Made by a program: the position numbers and the translations under genes. From Fonsecaea monophora (taxonomy: Eukaryota; Ascomycota; Eurotiomycetes; Chaetothyriales; Herpotrichiellaceae): a DNA stretch of 64,000 nt. Where the stretch lies: contig NW_019174009.1 of NCBI RefSeq assembly GCF_001642475.1, positions 92,286-156,285 of the forward strand, read 5' to 3'. Shown piece by piece: positions 10,751 to 20,440 of the stretch. Each line of letters opens with the position of its first letter. The stretch's first letter is position 1. Below the pieces are notes generated by a model that was not told the DNA's origin, made no database searches, and saw nothing but the letters and a program-made list of their open reading frames with translations.

Positions 10751-12816
10751 ATGGAATTGGTCCCTCGGTGTTGGCGTTCATCATGTTCACCAGCCGTGAA
10801 ATCGCGCACCCCCCAACTCCGCGGCCGTTACTTTTCCTCCAGCCGTCGTCCTCTCTCCTTTGCCACTGCTGAGCTCGAGCGACTTCGTCCAGAGCTCCTT
10901 TCTCGTCCTGTGCTGTCGACAAATGTTTTGCTACCGCCTCCGAAGCAATCGTCCATATCACGGGGCCCACGGGTTGAACAAGAGAATTTGAGTCCCGCAC
11001 GCCTACCAGTGTCCTGTCCTGGTTGCGGCGCGCTCACGCAAGATGTCGACTCTGGACAAGCAGGTTTCTACACATTGTCAAGAAAAGCGGTGGTGAAATA
11101 TCTCAACAACCTCGAGAGCTCGAGTCGGGTCCAGAATGAAGGAGACGTAGGCACAGATGTGGCACATGTCCAAACCTCCCAACATGATGAAAATCTACAA
11201 GACGAGCACGGCATAGTCCAGCCTCAGCCCCAGAGAACACCTCCTATCTGCGATAGATGTCATTATTTGATCCATGACTCCCGCGGTGTCCCTATTGCGC
11301 ATCCTTCGGTTGAAGCCATCGCGGACTCGATCGCTGAGTCTCCTTTCTCCAGGAACCATGTCTATCACGTCCTTGATGCAGCAGATTTCCCCATGTCTGT
11401 CATCCCTTCAGTCTATAAGAGCCTCTCCTTGGCAAAGCTCGAACGCAGAATCGTAGGTCTCAGCATTCGTTTTCAACCCGACCCTCTGTATCTTTCATCA
11501 TCACGAGATCCGATCTCCTGGCTCCAACCAAAGAGATGGTAGATGGCATGATGCCCAAATTCATCGCTATTCTGAGGACTGCCTTGGGTCGCATGGGACA
11601 AAAGCTCCGGCTGGGCAACGTGCATCTGGTCTCGTCGAAGCGAGGATGGTGGACCAAGGATATCAAAGAAAGCATTTGGCGCAGGGGAGGCGGCAACTGG
11701 CTTGTTGGAAAGTTCAATGTGGGAAAGTCGAATCTGTTTGAGGTCCTTTTCCCCAAGGGATCCGCCGGCAGAGCGCCTGTATATGCAGAGATTCAGCGAC
11801 AGCAGGAGGTTACCGCAGAGCATAAATCTACCGATACCACCTTTTTCTCCGAGAAAAACTTACTACCTCCCCCTCAGCCAGAAGTTCCTTTTCCATCCAT
11901 GCCTTTGGTGTCAAGTCTGCCGGGGACGACAGCATCTCCGATTCGACTTCCCTTCGGCAACCACAAAGGAGAGCTGATTGATATGCCGGGCCTAGAACGT
12001 GGAGGCCTCGACCAGTATGTCAAGCCCGAAGATCGGACCGACCTGGTCATGGTACATCGGCCGACGGTCGTCCAACACATTATCAAGCCCGGTCAATCTC
12101 TGCTCCTAGGAGGGGGATTGGTCCGGATCACACCGCTCCTCGACGAAGCTGACCCGAGTACCACCATGCTGGCGTACCCCTTTGTTCCGCTCAAAACTCA
12201 TGTCACATCCACGGAGAAGGCATGTAGCACGCAAATGCAAGAACGTGAAAGCGGTGTAGAGTCAATCTTAGCTGAAGGCGCAGGGAACTGCATGGCTTCT
12301 GCGGGTCAATTCAAATTGCAAACCGATGTCACAAAATCCAGAGCAGGCTCCATGATCAGAGCTGGAGTCAACATCGAGAAGTTGCCATTTCGTGTCTACG
12401 CAACAGACATACTCATCGAAGGGGTCGGATGGGTGGAGCTGGTCTGTCAGGTCAGAAAAAGCAGACGTTTACATCAGCCTGGGCCACTTGCTGAAGATTC
12501 TACGGGACCAGATTCCACCGGATCGGATGTTCCTAGCGCTGAAGGCCTGTCGATTGATACGAGTACGTTTACTCCATTCTCCTCCATTCAGACTGGTGAA
12601 GACTCGGGGCTCTCTCCAAGGTTTCCTGAAGTCGAGGTCTTTACTCCCAATGGCAAGTTCGTTGGACAACGAACCTGTCTCGATGTATGGCAAATGTGGA
12701 ATATGGGAAAGCCTCAGCCGAAGAGGGCCGCGCGTCCTCGTAAGCCGATGAGCGGCGCAAAGAAGCGCGAGAAGCTACGCCGCAGGGCAGTCCTGGCCAC
12801 AAATCAAAGCAGCTGA
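10751..12816 (+). CDS. gep3: Mitochondrial circularly permuted GTPase, Gep3/NOA1/YqeH-like, with apparent frameshift
   Basis: Predicted mitochondrial ribosome-assembly GTPase. The first residues are Arg/Ser-rich (RYFSSSRRPLSFA), as in a transit peptide. A zinc module follows (CPGCG near residue 88 and CDRC near 167). The G motifs then appear in permuted order: ITRSDLL (G4-like), GKFNVGKSN (G1 P-loop) and LIDMPGLERG (G3). The basic tail (KKREKLRRRA) suits RNA binding. The conserved frame changes at about 11437-11440. Upstream reads SVYKSLSLAKL; the continuation RTQNRRSQHS then SFIITRSDLL lies in the other frame, as if one base were missing. A 53-bp gt...ag segment (11417-11469) would also restore frame, but it deletes the conserved TQNRR region and has a weak donor. 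This is a sequence error or a recent lesion; the rest is intact. Confidence 0.85.
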
Positions 12817-13021
12817 TCTATACAACAAAAAGTTTACAATGGTGATTCTGGCCGAAGGTGGCAGATGTTGGTATTTGTTTACTCAGACATTTAAGGGAGG
12901 AATGCAAAAGAGCAGTTCATCATGCATGTCATTTCGCGCTCCCTCCCTAGCATCGTTGCTCGATGCACTTGGATTAACGGATCACAAGGCAGTTCCGTTC
13001 TCTACACTTTCTTGTGGATCT

Positions 13022-14060
13022 TCATTCTGTCAAGACCACAATCTTGCCACGCGCGAGGTTCTTCTCCATGGTATCGTGCGCCTCAACAATCTGGTCCAAC
13101 TTGAACACCCTTCCAATCTGGACAGGCAAGGTGCCCGCCTCGATCTGCTTGAGCAAATCGTTCAGGGGGGTTTCTCTGAATTCATCTGGGCCCCCGGAAT
13201 AAACAGTCAAGCAGACAGTATGAGGTATGAGCTCCATTGGGGAGACGTTTTCCATGGTCCAACTGTTTCCTACAAAATGCTTGTTAGGCCAATCCGAACG
13301 AGATAGCAAACACTCTTGGCTTACCAACGATGCCAGCCATACACACGATTCCTCCCTTGACAGCACACCGCAAGGAATCTCTCAGAGTGGTGGTCCCCAC
13401 CAACTCCAGGACTTTGTCGAATTTGTTGTCCTGAACCTGCTGAGCAACGTGTCCATCGTCGATAATGATGCGATCAATTCCACTCTTTTGCATCAACTCG
13501 GCAGTCGCTTTACCGGCATGTCTTGTTGTTCCGGCAACAAAGCAACCATGGTTCTTCGCAATGGCCGCAGCCGCCAACCCGACAGAAGTCGTCCCCCCTC
13601 GAATGAGCAGACGGTCCTCGCTCCTCAATTTGAGTGCTTTGAATAGACACCCGTAACTCGTCTGCAACATCTCTGGGACAGCACCGACGATGGTCCAGTC
13701 CAAGTCGGTGTCCAAGGCCTGCGTGTTGTCCACCTTGACGCTGGTATACTGGGCATAGCCGCCGTCGAAGTCTCGACCCATACCTCCCATGGCAGTGGCA
13801 ACCTTTTGGCCAGTCTTAAAGGTGCCGCTGGGACACTTTTCCACGATGCCAGCGGCCTCTATGCCCAACACGCGGGGGAATTTGACGCCGGGACTGTGTC
13901 CGCGGCGAGTGAAGAGCTCGGAGCGATTGAGGCCAAAGGCTTTGATGTGGATGAGAATCTCGTCCTGCTTGGGCGTCGGGATTGGAAGCTGTTCGACCTT
14001 GAGGACTTCGGGTCCACCGGCCTCGTGAATCACGACGGCCTTCATTGTCGTCGTCGCCAT
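13022..14060 (-). CDS. Quinone oxidoreductase-like MDR protein (zeta-crystallin type)
   Basis: NAD(P)H-dependent quinone/enone reductase-like protein of 327 residues. Two exons, 13325-14060 and 13022-13269, with a 55-bp intron (gtaagc...ttgtag) joining AGIVG to NSWTMENV. It has the non-zinc MDR pattern: AFGLNRSELFTRRGHSP in the substrate domain, no four-cysteine zinc lobe, the nucleotide-binding stretch LLIRGGTTSVGLAAAAIAK, and the C-terminal APxTyr-like region ending ARGKIVVLTE. The ATG at 14060 is the only good start and sits about 110 bp from a TATA-containing 30-bp palindrome. Likely cytosolic and redox or detoxification related; the substrate is not predictable. Confidence 0.92.
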
Positions 14061-15467
14061 TTGTATCTTGTTCTTCTCGTCAAGGCCTATGACGGAGATC
14101 TTGAGTCAACTTTGGCCGGAGATCACTCCCGTGTCGAAATGCGGTACAGGCAGAGGACAATCCGGAGGGCCGGGTTGTGTGGTATATATACCACACAACC
14201 CTCTCCCCCTCTCTCTGGAAACAAATCCCTGTCCCCTTTCCGTCCAACTTCTCTCACAATAGTCTACCTTGCAGCTCTCAGGCCCCCGCTGTGTCGGTTA
14301 CGAGTAGGAAATAAGGCCGAACAGCGAAGCTTCTGGACGAATAAACTCTGAGGACGTACCTGAAGGAAAAGCACTTCTCTTGCCCCTTGTTCCATCTAAT
14401 CGACCAGGGTTATATCTGGTTGACGCGTATAACACGTGTATACTTAATTAATAAATATGACCTGATTTGGTCTGATTTGATCTGATTCAGCCAACTGTCC
14501 GAAGACCCAAGTGTGGGGCCTGATGCCGGGTTGCAGTTCGGTCATAGACCTACTGATGTGCCAATGAGTGCCAATGAGGATGTGAGAATGTAGTCGTCAC
14601 ACGTACCACCAGTACGGCGTACATATGTATGTACCCAGGTACCAGGGAGGTAGGGACATACCTAGCCGTAGCTTGTGTCTTTATCTGAGAAATGAATGAA
14701 TGAATTGTCGTCTATCGCTGTGGGGGAGGAAGGGGCCTTGCATATTGCATGCAGGCTCGTATCTCGGGGCACGTAACATCTGATTCTAACGGTTGAAACT
14801 GATGCTGATACTGATGCTCGCTCGGGTTCGGGTTCGGGTTCGCTTTATGCCGGCGAATCAGCTTCTATCATTATTATCACTAATACTCACCTATATGCAT
14901 TTTTCTCCATATTTTCCTCCTTCTATCTTTCATCTCTCTCTCTCTACAAACTGTGATCCGAGTGGGCCTGATATGCTTCCCAGCTTCGAGGGAAGTCTGA
15001 ACGCAAAGCCTGCAGCTACATTGAGCCAATCTCAAAGCAGCTACGTAGTGCTGCTCGGTGGCGGTCAAGGCGGAGTGAGTGAGTGAGTTGAGCATCATCC
15101 AAGCATGCAAAGAAGCAAGGCCGACCACATCGTGCGAAATATCAGAGACAGCTACACATTTCACGGCATGACTAAGATCATATTGCCAAAGAGCAGAGCG
15201 CGACAAGCAAAGCTCGACGCTGTGTCATTAGGATTAGAGCAATCAAGTACTCTCTAAAGATGTCCCGAACGAGTGTAGGCTCTTCGATTTCTCCAGACCG
15301 AGAGAAGCCGGGTATCCCAAACGCCAAAACAACCTGATTTCTACCCAATGCGTCATAACACCAAAGGGGTTATGTGTGCCATCCCATAGCCAGACAAGGT
15401 ACGATCCCATCCATCATCCATGTTGCAAATTGGGGATTAGCATGAGTCAGTAAGCAGGAACCGGCAT
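14061..15467. other. Intergenic with palindrome and simple repeats
   Basis: No gene recognised. It contains the 30-bp palindrome at 14172-14201, an imperfect ctgattt(g/t) repeat near 14461-14490, GTAC-rich words at 14603-14645 and a (gggttc)n patch at about 14823-14842. The left part is the promoter of the quinone oxidoreductase gene; the right part is the 3' flank of the small coiled-coil gene. Confidence 0.6.
14172..14201. repeat. Perfect 30-bp palindrome with central TATATATA
   Basis: The 15-base arm gggttgtgtggtata (14172-14186) is followed directly by its exact reverse complement (14187-14201), with no spacer. The centre is an 8-bp TATATATA, 110-130 bp upstream of the leftward start codon at 14060, so it could act as a TATA box inside a dyad operator. 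It is not part of any recognised mobile element. Confidence 0.95.
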
Positions 15468-16045
15468 TCATGTTCGCGAGTTGTTGTATCCGGGGCCATC
15501 TGCCCTCGCCGACGAAGGAGATCGGCCTTGCTGGCCGTCACTGTCGCCGGAGCTGTCTTCCTCTGTTTCGTTATCCGCGAGGCCGAAAGCATTGGCAGAC
15601 ACGGGTTTCCGTTTGGTGATGACTGTGCTCTGCTGTCGTCTGTGCTTTGCTTCAAGTCGTTTCAGCTTTTCATCTGCTTCACGCAGTTTTGTTTCTAGCG
15701 TCTCGAGTTCATATCTCTGCGAAAGGACAGTGTCTTGTCTGTAATCCGAGGTATTGCGGTTAGCCGTGTTCGACTGGCATAGGGGGCAGGGGTGGATCGG
15801 GATGCGGCATACTTCTGAACCACAGCTTCCTCCAGTGCGCCAATACCGTTGAGCTTGAAAAGGTCGTCCAGTGTAGCAGAGAAGTCAAGGGCAATTGTTC
15901 TGGACAGGAGAGGAGTCGAGTTAGCTGGGAAACCTTTTGGAGGGACTGTATGCCTGGACGGCTTCTTGCGGGCGGATGCTTACGACTGGGGGCGCCCATT
16001 TGGTTGCCAGCCCGCGTCGGGATTCACTTCGTTCGATGCGTCCAT
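15468..16045 (-). CDS. Small conserved-looking coiled-coil protein, function unknown
   Basis: A 139-residue protein from three exons: 15984-16045, 15813-15899 and 15468-15738. The introns are 84 and 74 bp, all gt...ag with consistent phase. The N-terminal part reads MDASNEVNPDAGWQPNG, then TIALDFSATLDDLFKLNGI and an amphipathic EALVVQK-type segment. A heptad-like coiled coil follows (RYELETLETKLREADEKLKRLEAKHRRQQ), and the tail is acidic and Ser-rich (NETEEDSSGDSDG). No catalytic motif, signal peptide or membrane segment is present. Gene structure and coding character are convincing, but I do not recognise the family. A scaffold or complex subunit is the most that can be inferred. It shares a 0.92-kb divergent promoter region with the bromodomain gene. 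Confidence 0.75.
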
Positions 16046-16967
16046 TGTATAGGTGTGTCTGTGTGCTATCGTGTGAAAAGGCTGGGAGGAGGACAATGAA
16101 GGATCAAACAGCGAAACGAAATTGTCGAGATATCGATATATTTGTAGTTGAGTATAAGTCGTGCAGGCAGCTGATCTGATCAACGACGAATTGAGTCACT
16201 TGATTGAAGTCAAGTGAACGAAACCTTGGAGGAAGCGATGACCTTAGGCAGACTGGTTCATGCCGTCTGCCCAGGTGCGAGGGAGGAATAATAGATAGAG
16301 ATAGAGGTCGTAATTGCCTAGGTGCTGGTCTACCATCTGAGGCAGACCGCATCCTTGACGAGATTGTCGCGCCCAGCATCCTAGCAAAAAGGGGTTCACT
16401 GGTCAAGACGGTCCCTGAGGAGCAGGCACAGCAGGCCACCCCCGGGAGAGTTTAGGGCGCAGGGACTAGAAGTGTTAGGCGTCTCCAAGATGATTGGGGT
16501 ATGCCGATCCCCGGCACTCAGCCCTAGTAATTTGACCGCCTGCGCCTTGAAACCACTGGTATTCGTTGGGACTCTGGGAGCAACTGGCCTCTGCTGGCGC
16601 AGCTGGGCACCGAGAAGACCAAGCACGTTCGGTTAGGCTCGCACCAGTTGGATGACCTGCTTCCCGCTCCCTCATGTCTTGCACCTTTTCCCGCACCAAA
16701 CAGTGTGTAGCGTGTTTGTCGCATCAAACAATTTTGCAAATTTCACCGTTAAAGCACTGAGCAGTTTCATTTCGTGTCACCGCATTTCTCTTTATTCCAT
16801 CTCCACCACCACGCCCCTTGTGCCTCTCACTTCCAAGATCGCCCCTTGACGCGTTCCTGGGCCCTTGCGCCCCCCTTAGGGCTCGTGGTTTTGACTTTCT
16901 CAAAGAAGCACGCTTGGTCGCATCTCTAGGTAGAGCGATTTGTTCCTTCAACCACCGCGACGATGGG
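16046..16967. promoter_or_regulatory. Divergent promoter region, coiled-coil gene / bromodomain gene
   Basis: A 0.92-kb intergenic region between head-to-head genes. The right part (about 16,650-16,960) is pyrimidine-rich, as is common in 5' untranslated leaders of filamentous fungi. No separate gene is seen. Confidence 0.45.
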
Positions 16968-19952
16968 ATGCCTTCACTAAAAGCCTATACACCTTACGAG
17001 ACCCTCGCTTTCTGCCAATCTGTCGTCCATCATGGCTCCGATACCGCTGCCTTTGAGGGTATTGCGACCGCCTTGAATGCCAACCAGCTCATTCGCGAGA
17101 GCGAGTCGTACGATCAGACTCGTTTGACTGCCGCGGCACTGCAAGGGTTATACCATGAGCTCCTGGTCGAAGAGAGAAAAATACAGACTCCTCCTATGGT
17201 GAATGGCGACAATGCGAAATATGGTACGAACCCGCGAAAGCGGAAGTTGTCCACCTCGCCCACTCCACCCCCAGCTGCGGCTGGAAGTGACGGCGATGAA
17301 CAGAGAATATTGCAAGCCCTAGTAGACAAACTCTATGCTCGCTTCAGGGAACAGGCCATAAAAGAAATACGACAGGAAGAGGATGACTATCTTAGGCTGC
17401 AAGCTGAAATCTCGGAACTCGAAAAGGCTGAAGAGGAGAACGAGAGGCAGCAAGCTGATACTGAACGAGTGAAAACGCCGCAAATTGAAAAGCCTCAGAC
17501 AATCACAGAGGTAGCCTCGAAGCCTCCAGCAGTCGAAACCAGCACTGATACCACAAATGCAACGCTGCCCGCTGGCATAGAGGTAAATCGAAAAGAGCAG
17601 ATCACTCCACCTGTGGGCGCAACTCCAGCACCAGCAGCAGATGCAGAGGTGTCGCCAGCATCCGTCCGCAGCAGCCTGCACCAACCTCTCGCACCGTCAC
17701 ACTCTCCTGCTCCCACTACTCCTACCCTTGTTCCAAAAGGATCAGCAGAAGCTACTCCGATAAGACCATCACAACAAGCACCAGCACATCCTCCGCATCA
17801 GTCGCCGGGAGCGTTTCACCGTACTCTTCCAGTTCCTTCTCCCCAGCGACCAAACTATGGCGCTATCAATCCCCAGCATTTTCAGCCAGGCCCTCACGGT
17901 CAACCTGTACCAGTATTACCACAATATGTTGGATCGCCTCACATGCCTCCACCCCCAGAGTTTCCCCCTCAAAAGCGCGGAAATTCAGCATCTGGCCAGG
18001 GACGAGGCTCGCCTATCCCAATGCAGCCTCAGCAGCCATATCCAGGATATGCTGGATATCCACAGCAGCCTCCTTGGCCTCACCATATGCCTCCTCAGTA
18101 CCCTCAACCTCCACCGTATCCTAATTCGCCGTATTACATGCAATCTCCTGCTGGGCGTCCTACTATATCATATCAAACTCCACATCATCCGACATACGTG
18201 CCGTACCCTCAAAGCGCCCCTGTTCACTATCAGGGACAGCCTTCACATCCACAAATATGGCCATCACCACAGCCTGGCCAGCCATATTATGGATATCCTG
18301 GTTCCGCAAATGTGACACCGGTACTTAGAAGCGACTCGCGTCAAGCATTACACCGAGGAAGATCGTCAACGCCGTGGAAGAAGCGATCTCAAGCTCCTAT
18401 GAGTATCCGGCCACCAAGTCCGACTCGACCTGAGCGGGAGGTCAGCCCTCTCACGGACACGGAATCGCCGACTCGAGCAGGAAAGGTGACAAAATCTCCG
18501 GGCAAGATGGACCAAAAGGTCGAAGAAAGCACCTTATCCGTGCCAGAAGCTGCACCACCGACTAGAGGCCGACAGGCAGCAAGTGCCACACCTAGTGCCT
18601 TTGCCGCGTCACGATCGCAGTCACTTGCTTCGTTCACGTCAGACACTCCGACAGACAAGCGCAAGAAGGGTGGCCAGGCTCACAAGATCAAGGCTGAGCC
18701 TCCCAGTACTCCTGTACCGATACCGTCCGATACAGAACAGCCGACGCAAAGAACCAGCAATCGTCGCGGAAGACCTCGAACCACTGCAGCACCCCCTAAG
18801 ACTGACCTGATTCAGCCAGCTGCCAATACGAATAAACGCAAGCGTTCACTAGTTCGCGATTCTCCCACCCCTCCCCCTTCACTCCCAACACAGTTACCAT
18901 CCCCACCGACCGCGACAGTCACACATTTACAGCCTCAACCCTCTATGCGCCAACAATCCTCGGGTTCATCATCACATGATCTCTCGTATGTTTGTGTCTC
19001 CAAGAGCTTTGCCAAAACGGCTCAGCTCTTGCTCAATGATCTCGTCTCCCACAAACTTGCGAGCATCTTTGCCAAGCCGCTCTCCGAGCGTGATGCGCCA
19101 GGATACAAGGACCTTGTCTCGAAACCCCAGGATCTAAAGAGTATCAAGGTGGCGATCACGAAAGGAGGTAAAGCAGCCCTGGCAGCGATTGAGGCGTTCG
19201 AAGAGAGAGCCGACAACCAAAATGCTGGAGATGTGGGCGTCAGCCAGCAGGTTTCCCCCAATAAAGCCACTGCGCCCACGACGGGATTGGTTGGAAACTC
19301 ATCTGGGGCGGAAAGGGCATTGGGAAATGGAGTCTACCTTGTGAAAGCGACAGAAGACCTTGTGCCTCCCAAAGGAATCGTGAACTCGGCGCAGCTTGAG
19401 CTGGAGCTTGTCCGCATGTTCGCAAACGCAGTCATGTTCAACCCTTTGCCAAGCTCAGAACGAGGCTTTGGCCGCTCTCTCCGCCTAAGGAAACGAGGGG
19501 TGGACCTGGCTCCCCAGTTCAAAGAGGGGGATGGAAATCATGACGGCGGAGCAAACGAGAGTGAGGAGTCGGACGAAGGCAGTCCTAGGGAGGAGGGCGG
19601 TATTATCTCGGACACGCGAGAGATGTTCGAGGATGTCATGGCCAGGGTGAGGAAGTGGAAAGAGCTTGAGCTCGAGAGACTGGGAAACGTCGACACTGGC
19701 ATGACCATGGAGGCTGAGCACACTGCCGCTACCCCGACACCGGGCACCTTGAAGCCAGCGCTCCAGGGCCCGACACTGGGGAGTACCGGTGGTAATGGAA
19801 GTACGAGTGTCAGTGCTATCGTCAGCGGCAGTGCCAGCCTTCGACACTCTGAGAGTGTTGAAAAAGAAGACGAAGGAGCCGCAACACCAAGCACGCCAGT
19901 GGCATCAGGAACGGGAACAGCGAGGAAAAGGAGGCGCATTGCGGACGGCTAG
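16968..19952 (+). CDS. Bromodomain protein, BRD8/Bdc1-like (candidate NuA4 subunit)
   Basis: Intronless 994-residue nuclear protein. The N-terminal 75 residues (YETLAFCQSVVHHGSD, then TAAALQGLYHELLVEE) resemble the SANT-like start of BRD8. A charged coiled coil (IRQEEDDYLRLQAEISELEKAEEENERQQ) covers about 130-165. A long Pro/Gln/Tyr-rich low-complexity region (about 250-460) and basic Ser/Pro segments with nuclear-localisation-like clusters follow. A divergent bromodomain spans about 672-830 (SKSFAKTAQLLLNDLVSHK ... YKDLVSKPQDLKSIK ... MFANAVMFNPLP) and contains an insertion. The C-terminus ends in the basic RKRRRIADG. The frame opens upstream, but ATG 16968 (MPSLKAYTPYE) begins the conserved part. 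By analogy with S. pombe Bdc1 and human BRD8, it probably tethers the NuA4 acetyltransferase to acetylated chromatin; that role is inference. Confidence 0.85.
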   Translation: MPSLKAYTPYETLAFCQSVVHHGSDTAAFEGIATALNANQLIRESESYDQTRLTAAALQGLYHELLVEERKIQTPPMVNGDNAKYGTNPRKRKLSTSPTPPPAAAGSDGDEQRILQALVDKLYARFREQAIKEIRQEEDDYLRLQAEISELEKAEEENERQQADTERVKTPQIEKPQTITEVASKPPAVETSTDTTNATLPAGIEVNRKEQITPPVGATPAPAADAEVSPASVRSSLHQPLAPSHSPAPTTPTLVPKGSAEATPIRPSQQAPAHPPHQSPGAFHRTLPVPSPQRPNYGAINPQHFQPGPHGQPVPVLPQYVGSPHMPPPPEFPPQKRGNSASGQGRGSPIPMQPQQPYPGYAGYPQQPPWPHHMPPQYPQPPPYPNSPYYMQSPAGRPTISYQTPHHPTYVPYPQSAPVHYQGQPSHPQIWPSPQPGQPYYGYPGSANVTPVLRSDSRQALHRGRSSTPWKKRSQAPMSIRPPSPTRPEREVSPLTDTESPTRAGKVTKSPGKMDQKVEESTLSVPEAAPPTRGRQAASATPSAFAASRSQSLASFTSDTPTDKRKKGGQAHKIKAEPPSTPVPIPSDTEQPTQRTSNRRGRPRTTAAPPKTDLIQPAANTNKRKRSLVRDSPTPPPSLPTQLPSPPTATVTHLQPQPSMRQQSSGSSSHDLSYVCVSKSFAKTAQLLLNDLVSHKLASIFAKPLSERDAPGYKDLVSKPQDLKSIKVAITKGGKAALAAIEAFEERADNQNAGDVGVSQQVSPNKATAPTTGLVGNSSGAERALGNGVYLVKATEDLVPPKGIVNSAQLELELVRMFANAVMFNPLPSSERGFGRSLRLRKRGVDLAPQFKEGDGNHDGGANESEESDEGSPREEGGIISDTREMFEDVMARVRKWKELELERLGNVDTGMTMEAEHTAATPTPGTLKPALQGPTLGSTGGNGSTSVSAIVSGSASLRHSESVEKEDEGAATPSTPVASGTGTARKRRRIADG

Positions 19953-20382
19953 TGGATCAAGGTGATGCTCCACTGACTGCCATGAAGATGTCATCGTGAT
20001 TGTGGCAGAAGTTCCCAGTCCTGCATACTCCTGTTCAGTGTTCAACCCAGGTCCGAGTGATCAAACACCTGTTTCTAGAAGGTATAACGAAGCGCTCGTT
20101 CATGGGATCCGAACCGGTTCATGTCTGGCCACCCTCAGCGTTTTTTATGTAAAATCATGGAATGGACAATGAGGTGTTTTTGATTTTCAAACAAAAGGCG
20201 CAACATGCGCATGCATACATGTATGACCAGACCAACAAGGGCCATAACCGTGTGCTTTTTTCCCCCTCACCCGGTTTCACCGTAGATGGATAAATCGTAA
20301 CGAAAGGGAGTGAGTAAGTGAGTGGACCTGGTAGTTCAACAGACAGGAAGCCATGAATTGAATAGACTCGAATCGAATTCAT

Positions 20383-20383
<1 letters not shown>

Positions 20384-20438
<55 letters not shown>
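20384..20438. repeat. (GT)n microsatellite, about 27 units
   Basis: A perfect dinucleotide run of 55 bases, about 430 bp downstream of the bromodomain gene stop codon. Confidence 0.95.

Positions 20439-20440
<2 letters not shown>

Noticed and set aside
11536..12816. Downstream half of the Gep3-like gene as a separate gene
   Set aside because: It begins inside the G4 region and has no promoter or start of its own; the upstream half carries the transit peptide and zinc module of the same protein.
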